The notes below the pieces were generated by a model, which had not been told where the DNA came from, searched no databases, and was given only the letters and a program-made list of their open reading frames with translations. From Trochalopteron elliotii (taxonomy: Eukaryota > Chordata > Aves > Passeriformes > Leiothrichidae), in the NCBI GenBank assembly GCA_024734555.1, contig JANPWX010000033.1, positions 5,556,074 to 5,620,073 on the forward strand: a DNA stretch of 64,000 nt. Direction: 5' to 3'. A program made the position numbers and the translations under genes. This document shows, one piece after another, positions 1 to 11,165 of this stretch (position 1 is its first letter; each line of letters starts with the position of its first letter).

Positions 1-2394
1 TTAAGACTGGCTGATTTTGTTAGCTTTTAGCTTTTCTTATGCATAGAACTTTCACTGGTAGGAAAACTTGCTGGAGGAAGAACTTTGTCCCTCCATAGCT
101 CTGTAAATAAGACCCAGAAATAAAATCACAGTTCAGCGTCATTGCAGTAACCTGGTGTGGAGGGGGTTTTGTTGTTTTTCTTTTTTCTTTGCAAATTAAA
201 TACTCAATTTAAGGTTTAACGTATTTGCATTGTACATTAAAAAGCAGGAAAAAACCCAATCCTTGTGTAATTTATAGAAGGAAAGAGAAAGCTCCTTGCA
301 AGCCTGCAGGTGGCTTGGCAAAGGAGGGACATATCCAGGGGGAGCAGCTCCAGGCAGGATTTGATGGCTGTGGGAATCCTGGTGTGGAGAGGCACCACCA
401 ACCCCATCCAGAGGGATAACAGAGCTTGAGGGAGATCTCAATACATTCATTTTTCCTTCTTCAGGGAGGTGGCTGCTGGCAGTGTGGGGAGGGAGGGTTG
501 TGTGAGCCCTTCCTGCTGCAGATGTAGTTACCAAATGATTCAGCACGACGCCGTGCCCACGGATTGGAGCAATATTGATGAATTCATTACTGCTCCCTGA
601 TGGATGTTAATGGGCTAGAATTTCTTCTGTGCATTTGGACTAGGTGGAAAGCTCTTGAAAGAAAAACAAACAAAGAAAGAGAGAAAATGGAGTGGGTGAG
701 TTTTAAAGCCACTTTCGTGTTCTGCTTCTAAATCTAACCAGAGAATGTTTTTAATGACTTGCATGAAAACAATGGTCAAAACAATAATCACCAGGCAGCT
801 CTGGGAGGGACAGGGAGGAGCAGTGCTACACAAGGGATTTACTGCATTTTATTTAATATATCCCCAGCCACAATCAGCTGCTTTGGAAACAGAGGTAGGT
901 ATTTCCTTTTCCATGTGTATTCCCTAGGAGATACCTGGAGTCCCAAGGACACAATCCTTGCTATCAAAGCCAAGGGGGTAGAAGATGTTCCCTGCAAGAA
1001 CTGACTGGAAGAAAATGACCTTTAATGAAGGAACAGGCACAGATGCTTTTGAGTAACAAGTCTTTGTCATCCTCTTTGAAACGAACAAGCTGCCTCCCAC
1101 TCAAATCGTTTTCCGTCTAAATATCCAGAATAGATAAAAGAGTAGGTAGAATTTTACTGCTAGAGGGTGGATTCAGAAAACTTGAGGAATTGTTATGCTG
1201 ACAGCTGAAAATTTCTGAATATCTGCATAGGAGAATGTGGGATTCACTGGTATTTTCAAACCAGATCTTTTTTTTTCTGAGTCCACAAAAATCAACAAAG
1301 TAGTAATAAAATAATAACAAATATTTTCACTGTTGATCAAGGATGTCTTTTTGGTGCACGAATGAAGGAATTGGAAAGTTCAAAGCAGCAAAATGAGGCA
1401 AAATCCTTGTATCAAATGCCCTGATATTTTAAAAGAATCTTTGAGTGATTCACTTCCATCAAAGCTACACTTAAAAATAAAGCTCAGGATCAGGAACTGG
1501 GGCACCACAGAAGTTGACCAAAGTGAATTATTTTTATATTATTCAATATTCTTGAGTTCTATTTCCTGGGAACCAGAATCCAGTGTAGATCCAGGTTGCT
1601 GGTGGCACAGCTGGGACCTCTCCTCTGGAATTGCTCCTGCCAAGGTGGTGGTGCTGGACACGTTAGATAGGTCTGATAGGGAGAGGGAGAAGAGGTGGGT
1701 TGGTTTGGGAAGGATTTTGGAAACTCTGGTGTGTACAGTGTGAAAAGATAGGAGATATGGAGGAGTCAGAGGGAAAGCTGAATATTTGGTGTTGCAGGAC
1801 AGAGCTAAAATCAGGGTGGGAGAAGGGCAGGGCTAAGATTTTATGAAATTTGGTAATTTGGAGAGTGAAGGACCAAATTTCCTCCTTCTTGTGACTGTCT
1901 TCAGGATGGAATTGCTGTCACTAGGCAGTAAAAGGAGATTTCCCTGAGCCCCTGTTTGCAGTCCTTGCACAGTCACCTGCTGAACCAAGCCCCAAATCTA
2001 AACCATCAACTTCACCTCCAGCTGGAGCTTCCCAGGTGCAGCTTTGCCTGGTGAGCTGTAACTGGAGCTGCTGTTGAAATGGCTGGTGCTCCCCTTGTTG
2101 GGGGTGTTCTTTCAGGTAATTGGAGTGACCTTGGCCTGAGTTGGTTGGGTGATGTGATCTGTGAGCAGCCCCAGCCCTGGTGTGTGGAATCAGGAGCCTT
2201 CCACCTGCAGATCTGGTGTGAGGCAGAGTGGAGCAGCAGGAGCTGGGACAATCCCATCCTCAGTTCTCCTCTGAGCCCCACTGCTGGCAGCAAATCCTGC
2301 TCTGGAGCTCTGGGTTTTGGCCAGAATGTTCCTGCAGAGACAGGCAGGGAGGATTTGGGGATGTGTTTCCTACTTTGCAATCTTAGAGCAGTTT

Positions 2395-2622
2395 ATTCAC
2401 AGAGTCCCACAATGGGTTGGGTTGGAAGGGACCTTAAAGCCCATCCAGTTCCACCCCCTGCCATGGCAGGGACACCTTCCACTGTCCCAGGCTCCAAACC
2501 CATCCAGCCTGGCCTGGAACACTTCCAAGCATCCAGGAGCAGCCACAGCTTCTCTGGGAACCTGTGCCAGGGCCTCCCCACCCTCACAGGGAAGGATTTT
2601 CTCCTCAAGTCCAATCTCATGA
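2395..2622 (-). repeat. CR1 LINE fragment, 3' end, antisense
   Basis: The + strand reads TGGGTTGGAAGGGACCTTAA followed by the CR1 tail segments in order (CCATCCAG, CTTCCACTGTCCCAGG, CCAGCCTGGCCT, CAGCTTCTCTGGGAACCTGTGCCAGGG-type). This is the reverse complement of the CR1 3' region, so the element lies on the - strand. It is 5'-truncated, as is usual for CR1 in birds. Confidence 0.85.
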
Positions 2623-5378
2623 GCAGCCAGCTCATGCACCTGAATTTCTGAGGTTTTAAGCAATCTGATGTCGTTCCCTGCTCTGATAGTTGAATTAAGA
2701 CAATTGTGTTGACTTTTCAAGATGATTGTGCAAAATCTGGTGGCTGTGAGGGAAGGCACTTGAAATTTTATGCCATGAATGGACATTGATGAATGTAAGT
2801 AGGATATTAAATCAATCTCTGTTTTCTTTGCAGGCTTGTAGTTTGTGCTGGCAGGCAGCACACTTAATTAAAATGGAAAAAATAGTGTTTGGATGTATGG
2901 ACAGGTATTTCTTGGCATCTTGTGCTTCTTGAACTATCCTTTTTCTTAGAAACCCATGTCATGAAATAAAAGTATTAATCCTTCAGCTTCTACCAGTAGT
3001 AACATGGAGAGTTACACTGTTTTTCCCCTCTAGCCTTTGTCATGGTGAGTATTTGCCTCTGGCCTACTGAGTGTATTAATGTGGTTTCATGTCTGGTGTG
3101 TGTAGGAGGATGGGAGAAACTGCACTTGGTGACATTTGCTTCATATTAATAAAAGTGCAAAATCAATTTAATTAATGAAATCATCAGGTCATTTTAAGTA
3201 GCAGATACCTTCCCAAAACACAATCCCAGAATATGGACTCTGATACATGAGCACACATTTAGATGAATAAGAGTTTGAAAAATTGCAATTCTATAGGAAA
3301 GCACTGGGGCTTAAAGGAGGGAGCTGACATTTTGTGGTCTTTTATTTTTTGCAGTTCTTCCTGTGTTCAGGCTGATCTGTGAGGGCCTGAGCAGGTGCCT
3401 GTTACCCCATAACAGCCAAGTGACAAGGCTGGACTTTTCTAATTAGTAATAGATTCTAAAGCACTTCCTCTGGCAAAAATATTGGATATCCTCTTCCCTT
3501 CTAAAAGGAAAATAGGAAAGGAGAGAAGTGTCTCCTATTGCCCTTAATTGAGTTGAAAATATAATTCAAGTATACTTGGTAAGCTGAATTTATTTCAGAT
3601 TGTTACCTTTCAGTCAAGGCACACATTGGGTGATCTTTTTTTCTACTCAATTTGTGAGAAAACAGACAAAATGCTTTTGTTGGAACAGGTAATCCCCAGG
3701 GAACAAATTCCTTTGGAGAGATATTTTCACTGCCCTGTTGGATTAGTTTGCATTTGGCATTTCTGGTTCAGTGGCCTGACCTCACACTGGTCTGTAATTC
3801 TGCAATATTCTCATATTCACTGCACACCTGCTGCATGAAGAATAAACTGAGAAGTGCCCAGGGGTGCAGGTGGCACTGTGGGTGACACTTGACCTGGCCC
3901 TAGAAGGAGGAATGTGTTATTTTTAAAGAGCTGTTGTCAAAGCTTGTAATCCTAAAATTAGATCCCAGTGCAGGTCGGATTTGGGTCGTGAGTGGTGATC
4001 TGCAGGTCTGGCAGAGCTGTCCCCTCTCCCAGCCCTTCAGAGCACATTTACAGCTACCCTGACAATAATTCCAGCTGCAAAGGCCACTGGAACTGGGGGT
4101 GACAAAACCCCCCAGAGGGTGATGGAGCTGGGGGTGACAAAGCCCCAGCACCTGTGGCCTGGCAGGTCCCAAAAGGACGTGGCCAGGTGGTGCTGCTGTG
4201 TGAGGCAGGTTAGAGATTTGCTCCTCACCCCCCTTCTCATACACTCTGAGAAATGAGCTCAAATGGAGCTGAAATCCTGGGAATTCAAAGAGACAAGGAG
4301 TAAGAAAAGGTGGTATGGAGAAAACAGAACCAGATTTGTGTCCATAAATCTCTTTTACAGCTACAAGTCTGCTCAAGCTGGAGCTGCTTTCCCTCAGTGG
4401 GGCTGAGGCAGGACTGTAAAACCAGTGCAGAATCAAACCTTGGCACTCATGAATATGCATAAATTTGAAGGAGAATTATCTTTCAGCATTAACTCTTTAA
4501 ATAAAGAAATAATTTGGCCACCTGCTGTCTGTGAAAGCTGACCTTGTTCTCTCATTTGTAAAAGGGAGTGGAAAGCTTCCAAAACTTTGAATTTTGAACC
4601 ATTTCCTCTCCTCAGAAATTACACTGAAGAAGACAAGCATTTAAGCTGTGAAAAATGGAAATGAAACCTTTCCTCTGGAGTTAACCCTGTTCTCCAAACC
4701 CTTTGCCAATCTGTATTTGTAACTCGTTTCCTAAATAATTTTGTAGGTTGAGGAAGGGCATTGATGGGAATTTCAGGCTCTTCATTTTGCTGTTTTATTC
4801 GCATGAATTGCTGTTTTCTCTGCTGTAGAATAGCAAAAGAGAGCTAATAAGTGTTCTGCTTGTTGGCTTTTCAGTGTAGTGCCAAGTGTCTTCTCTCCTC
4901 TCAGTCCTCTCCTCCAAGTGGCCACGATGCACAGATTCTCCTTTTCCTGTTTGGTTTTTGGGAACAGTGTTTGGATTGCAGTTGAATGTTGTATCATAGG
5001 CAGGGTAATGAGACCCTCTGGTCAGCCAGTTGTTCTCTGAGAATAATTTATGAAGAGAGAAAAAAAAATCAGAGAATTAGTCAGGTTTGAAAATCTGTCT
5101 ATCAGCGTGGATTTAGTATAAGAAAAAAGGCTTTTTTTTCTGCATTATATTCCTGATTTTTATTCCTGATTTTTATATAAAAAGGTTTTTTTCTGATTTC
5201 TGAGACGTTTGAGGAAAATGAGACTTCCTAAAACACGGTGGGCTTGGGTTTGGACACATAATGAGCTATCCCAGAAAAACCATGATGTGAATTTAGTCCC
5301 AGGCAATTGGAATCCTTTTTCTTGGCCATAAATAGGAGCTGACTTCTTGTTGGGGTTGTGTGTGCAGGTGTGGTGTTA

Positions 5379-5405
5379 GTGTCTGTCTGTCTGTTTGTCT
5401 GTCTG
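5379..5405 (+). repeat. GTCT tetranucleotide microsatellite
   Basis: A run of GTCT units with one TTTGTCT interruption, in the putative EPN2 leader intron. Read directly from the sequence. Confidence 0.7.
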
Positions 5406-8400
5406 GGGGAGCTTCTTCCTCACTCAGCACCTGGCAGCACCTTCTCTGAGCCTGATCCTTTACAGATTGGCAAGAATTCCCTGATTTATCCTGGAATACA
5501 GGTCCCTGAGCATCACCTGCCTCTGTCATTCCATCCTGACAGCGAGGAGAGCACATCTCTGGGGGGGTGTGTGTGTTCCCACCTGAGAGGGGAGGCAGCA
5601 AGGCAGGGATATTTTTATGTAGATTGATGTCTGCAGATTCAGATCACAGACTGACTGAATTAATAACTGTTTTCCAATCCTTGCTCTCCATGCATGTGAC
5701 TTACAGTAATTGTCTAATCTAAGGATATATGTTGTCTGTAATACTGCTAATTAAAATTTTATGCAAATGTCTGATGAACTGCTAATGTTTAATGTTAATT
5801 TTCACACTTGATATTAAAAGCTTTTCCCATATTTCCGGTGCATGCTTAGCTGGGCTATGCAGATATTTACCTTTAGGCTGATATGAAGGGCATTTTATCA
5901 GTGCAGGCAAATCCTGGTTGGAGTTTTACATTCCAGAGGTGTGAATGGATTCTGCTGAAAGCCTCTCTATAGGTGGATTTGTGGGGCTGTTTTCTTTGAA
6001 CTGAGTTTATGAAGGACTTTGTGGCTTGGCCTTGGTTCTGTGTTAGTCTCAGCAAGTTAAAGATGTTTCCTCTTGCAGATTTCATTCACTGAGCGTAATC
6101 TCTTGTGAGAGAGAGGAGGAGTTCAGGCAAGAATTCCTTCTGTCTGCACACTGTGTGTAGGAAAGCACCAGGAGAATTCATTATTTGTGTAATGAAGCTG
6201 TTGAAATAGGGAAAAGGGCACAGTGTGTTTCCCTCCAGGTAACACAGGTAGGCTTCACCTTCTTGTCTGCACATCTGTTTGCTTTGCCATTTGGAGATGT
6301 CAAGATACTTCAAAATCAGAGAAAATGGCTTGTAGGGACCAAGAGTGAAAATGAGGAAGGCTCCCCAAGACTAAACCATTGAACTTCCACAGAAATCTGC
6401 CCAAGCCTTTTTCCTGCTAACCAGAAACAGCTTGAATCAACTGGTCTCACTTTCTGCTTTCTTTGCAACTCTGCTGTTAAAAATGCAAACTCACATTTTT
6501 GCTGAAGTTGCAAGTGCATTGTGTTTCCTTGTGGTTTGATGTGAGAAGTTAATTCACTGGGATCTCTGGAAAAAAAATTAAACTTTCTGCATAAGAATTT
6601 GATCATGTGTTAGAAACAGTTCCTCACTTTTATGCAGTTGGGGTGTTTGGCTTTTTGGTCTGTTTAATGATAAAAGAGGTTCTTGTGGTGCTGCAAGACT
6701 TGGAATGATCCAGGAAAAGGCTTCCATTGTGTGGTGAGGGAGCAGAGTGTGGAAAGCAGGGACAAAACCCTCTTGGGTGAGGGTCAGTCCCACTGCCAAG
6801 GCAGGACCTTGAATTTTGGTCCGGCTGCATTGGTGAGGAGAACACCAGCTCCATCAGCTTCCCATCCTGTCATCCTTTGGGTGTTTATTATGAGGCTTAG
6901 AGTAAGTTGGTTTCTGTGGGTTATGAGTGGAGTAAGATGAAAACATGTCCATCAAGAAAAGGAAAAAACAAACCCTCGTGTTTCTCTCATGAAAGGCCTT
7001 GGTTTTCAGGACTGGAAGATATGAAAGTGAAGAGTCACTCAGCGTTGATGGGTTGATGGCTTTTGAGTCTATTACAGAACAAGTGAAATATTTAATTTCC
7101 TGGAAGTGTGTAAATTGCTGGTTTCCCTTAATCCAGTGTGTTCTCTCCTGTGTTTGCTCTGGGATTGTTTTTCCAAAGCACTGTTCCAGACTTAGAAAAG
7201 CTTCCAGTTTGGAGTTCTTCCTTTGGTTTCTTCTCCATCCTAGTGGGATGTAATTGGGTTGGAATGAAGGCTCTTTGCTCTGTTTTTTTAGACCTTGACA
7301 GCTTTGTGTTGCATTTAATCAACTCCAAAACTGAGCTGGAGTTGGGTTGTTCTTACTTGTCTTGCAATCTGCTGTGCAGCAAAGCTTAGGAGACTTGGAG
7401 TATTTTTCCTGTGCTGTTGTGTAAAGATGGATTTGGTGCAAGAGAGAGGAAAGAGGAGCAGTCTTGTGTTGTGAGGGTGGTTAATTCTTCAGGGATTTTT
7501 ACATGTGAAGCATTCAAATAATTTTTCCAAAAGCTTGTGAAGTTGTAAAGTAATAAAATTTGTCTTTGACTGGGGAGATACACACAGGTGAGGCACTTGC
7601 TCCTGTAGTGTACTTGTAAAAAGATTTTGAGAAGGCCTCTCATCCCTGGCCTTGAAAGAAATAAAACTTTTGTGAGGCAAGAATGTTTTTCATAGATTTG
7701 CAGTGGGTTAAAAGCCAGGAAATGGGGTTAGGAGTAAATGTTGGTTCTCACAGGGAAGGGCTCTTGCCAGCCAAGTGTCCTGCCAGAGATCAGATTTGCT
7801 CTTGCAAATACTCCCTTTTGCAGATTTGCCCAAAAAAATAAGGTGGCTAAATTGAAGCAAATTAGTCAAATTTGAAATGAGTCTTGAATTGAAAGGAATG
7901 ATGAAAGATTGAGACCTGCTGAGGGATAAAGTGACAGGTGAAGTGCACAGGGAGAAGAAATGTGCAGTAGAAGTACAACTCCCAAGAGGCACATGGAATT
8001 CTAGGAAGTATTTGATATATTGGGATTGCTGAGCAGTAAATGACTGTGTTGTGATACAAACTTCTGCTGCTGCCAAATCTGAAATGCAGAGTGCTGGGGA
8101 CTGTGTGTCTCCCAAGAAATGGGAGTTTAATCCATGCATGGAAAGAGCACAGGGATGATGGAGAGATGTGGAGAAGCTTCTCAGTAGCCTGAATTTCAGA
8201 AGGAGTTGGCCAATTCCTATAAAACCGTGAGGGACATAAAGAAGCCCAAGGTGATGTTTTCTTTCTTAGAAACATGAAGGAGTTGTTAGTTGAGTGTGGC
8301 CACTGGTTGTTCCTGCTGAGGGTGATACAGGGAGCTCAGGTGGCTTCCAGAGGGGTTGGGAGAGGCCCAGTGTGCCCATGCTGGTGTCCAGGGTGTCCCA

Positions 8401-10388
8401 GTTGTTGATAATGCAAGGGAATATAAATGTTCCTTTCTTAGGCTCTTTGCCACAAGGATTTGTGTCTGAGGATGTCAGGCTTGGTGGACTTTTTATCCAA
8501 CTGGTTTAGAAGGTTTTGTAGTTCTCCTGGGTTTGATTTTTCATGTTATTCACTTCTTTTCAGGTTGAAAAAGCTCAGTTTTTATAGGGGGATTGGATTC
8601 TTCTGCTCTGGGATCTGTATAATCAGGATTGTGTATAACCATGATTCCCTTGGCACTTGCATCCTGTGCTGCCTCCAGCCTGCAGCCTGCTGCTCCCAGT
8701 TCAGTGTGACCTTCCAGATCCTCTGGATAACTGGTTTCAGCTTTGCTGGGAACTTGCTTTAACCCAATCTTGGCAAAAAGAAATGGTTTGGGCTGAATAA
8801 GATGTACCTTGTGCTTTTTCTGTTTGATTTTTATCATTTCCTCACGTTTTACAGGTCATTAGAGGGGGATCACAGGGGCAGGTGAGCCAGCAGATCTGGG
8901 CAGTGTAAAATTGCAGAGGGAAGGAGCAGTCGTGGAATGTGTGTGTAGGATCAACATTTTCACATTCTGGTTTTGATCCACACAGAACTTAAAATGTCCC
9001 AGAAGATGCCTCTTTTTATTCCTGCTGCTGTTAGCCATCTCTTCTCCTAAATATTCTAAATACTCTAAATACTGGTGTTCTAAATATTGGGGACAGCACC
9101 AGGAGGGTGCAGTTTACCCAAAGTTTAGTGTTGGTCTCATTCAAAGTTAATCTTCCATCATGTCATAAGAGGTTTTTATTCTGCCAAAAATCAACTTTAG
9201 TGGAAGAAGATCAAATGAAATAACTCATTAGATATGTTCTGTGGTAGTTAAACCTGCCCAGAAAGGTTCCAAGGAAGAGAATTTGTCTTTATGCTAAAAA
9301 AAGCCATTACAGACCTGTGCTGACACTGAATTCTGCTTCCATTCCAAATGGCACTCTTCTAATTTGAAGAATGATAACAATGTCAGGCTTGAAATCTGTG
9401 CTTTCCTTGTCCCCAGTGTCTCTGTAAGGGATGGGGCTGGTTCTTGGGAGTGTTTGGAGGAACATTATTAAAGGACATCTGGAATGGGCATCTCTGTGGA
9501 TGTGGCCAGCTCAGATCCAGAGTCCCTGCTCAGTGTTTGTGCCACTGGTGGCTCTCAGGGCTGCTCTGTGTTAATGGAATGGCCAATCTGCCAGTTTGCT
9601 CAAGTAATTTATTCCAAAGCTTAATAGGCCTCTGTTTACTTGAAACAGTGACCTTAGCTGAAGGACTGACACAGCTTTCCAGCTCCACAGCTTGTCCTTG
9701 CCTTTTCTTGCCAATCATTTTGGCTTTACAATTCCATTCTCATAGAATTAAAAATTCTTCTGTGCTGTGTGAAAGACACACAGAGCAGAAAGCGTGGATC
9801 TGCTGAGTGTTGTCAAATGCACAAAGTAAATGCATTTGGGGGGAAAAAAATTCCTTCTAATCTGCTTATCATGAAAGGTCACCTTGAGATGGAGTGTGTT
9901 GGGCCACGGATCTCTGCCCTGGGACTGAGAGGGCTTTAAACTTAGCCAGGGTTTCAGAAATGGCTTGGTTGATGTTTAGGAAGTTTGCTTGTTCTCTCTG
10001 GATGCAGATTCCTGCTGTTAGAGGGCTGCTGAACGTGGAATTTCTCATGTGGTTTCATCTGAGCTCTCTAATTTCTGGAATTAAAAATTCTAGGTAGGTT
10101 TTGCTTCGGAAACTACATCTCCAGGTTGGACTTTGTTTCTGGTTTGCTTTTAAAATTTTGCCTTTGTATCAGCTTGATTGTCTTCTTGCTTTTGTTTTAC
10201 TCAGCACTTCAGGTTTTTAATCTTAAATGTTTAACGTGACTCGTGAGGAGAACAAGTTGTTTTCAGAATCAGAAGAAATTCAAGGAGATAAAAATCTAGG
10301 AAAATTTCTCCCAAGTGTGTGTGTGTCTTGCTGTGTGTGCAGAACAATCAGACCCCACTAACCTGCTTTGTTGTCTTTCCTCACTCAG

Positions 10389-10570
10389 GTCATGATTTTT
10401 ATTTTCTCCTGTCATCCTCTTGAGGAGAGGAAATGATTGTAGTGGAACGTGTCACCAACACCCCACTGCTACGGAGCCTTCGCAGTTCAGAAACGTTCCT
10501 GGGAGAGCAAATTTAGCCCTTTGCTGTTTGTGTTCTGGGATCTGCCTCGGGGAGAAAAAGGGAAATAAAA
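10389..10570 (+). other. EPN2: EPN2 5' UTR portion of the start exon, with two overlapping uORFs
   Basis: The exon starts after the acceptor AG at 10387-10388 and continues without interruption into the EPN2 ATG at 10571. The leader has two upstream ATGs. The first (10392) opens a 14-codon uORF ending TGA at 10434-10436. The second (10433) overlaps that stop as ATGA and runs 27 codons to TAG at 10514-10516. The main ATG has A at -3. The exon start is inferred from the splice signal only. Confidence 0.6.
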
Positions 10571-11165
10571 ATGACGACTTCGTCTATCAGACGGCAGATG
10601 AAGAACATTGTGAACAATTACTCAGAGGCCGAAATAAAAGTTCGGGAAGCGACCTCGAATGACCCCTGGGGTCCTTCCAGTTCCTTGATGACTGAAATAG
10701 CAGATCTGACCTACAATGTTGTGGCCTTCTCTGAAATTATGAGCATGATCTGGAAACGACTGAACGACCACGGCAAGAACTGGCGACACGTCTACAAGGC
10801 CCTCACCCTCTTAGATTACCTGATTAAAACTGGCTCTGAGAGGGTGGCCCAGCAGTGTAAAGAGAATATTTTTGCTATCCAGACGTTGAAAGATTTTCAG
10901 TACATCGACCGAGATGGGAAGGACCAGGGCATCAACGTGAGGGAGAAATCCAAGCAGCTGGTGTCCCTCCTGAAGGACGACGAGCGCCTCAAGACAGAGA
11001 GGGCCCAAGCCCTGAAGACCAAAGAACGCATGGCTCAGGTGGCCACTGGGGTGGGCAGCAACCAGATCACCTTTGGGAGAGGCTCCAGCCAGCCCAACCT
11101 GTCCACCAGCTACTCAGAGCAGGAGTATGGCAAGTCTGGAGGATCCCCAGCATCCTACCATGGCT
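10571..11165 (+). CDS. EPN2: EPN2 coding exon 1: ENTH domain
   Basis: Residues 1-198. It starts [12 protein letters not shown], with the basic N-terminal helix (helix 0) that folds on PtdIns(4,5)P2, then the ENTH core including [18 protein letters not shown] and the [14 protein letters not shown] segment. The donor is CT|GTAAGT at 11166, leaving one base of a split codon. The open frame continues about 58 codons into the intron, but the donor is near consensus and the join to 20101 restores the known epsin sequence. Confidence 0.95.

Larger units (their letters stand above)
1..10388 (+). other. EPN2: Probable EPN2 leader intron (or upstream region); no coding exon seen
   Basis: No open frame here resembles a known protein and there is no GC-rich or CpG-rich promoter stretch. 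The region ends in a good 3' splice acceptor (pyrimidine-rich tract, CACTCAG, AG at 10387-10388) in front of the EPN2 start exon, so most of it is inferred to be the 3' part of a long 5'-UTR intron. It holds one antisense CR1 fragment (about 2395-2622), a GTCT microsatellite near 5379-5405, and an AT-rich block around 5680-5880 with an ATGCAAAT octamer. Otherwise it looks like ordinary intronic sequence. The first non-coding exon and promoter of EPN2 were not found and are probably outside the window. Confidence 0.6.
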
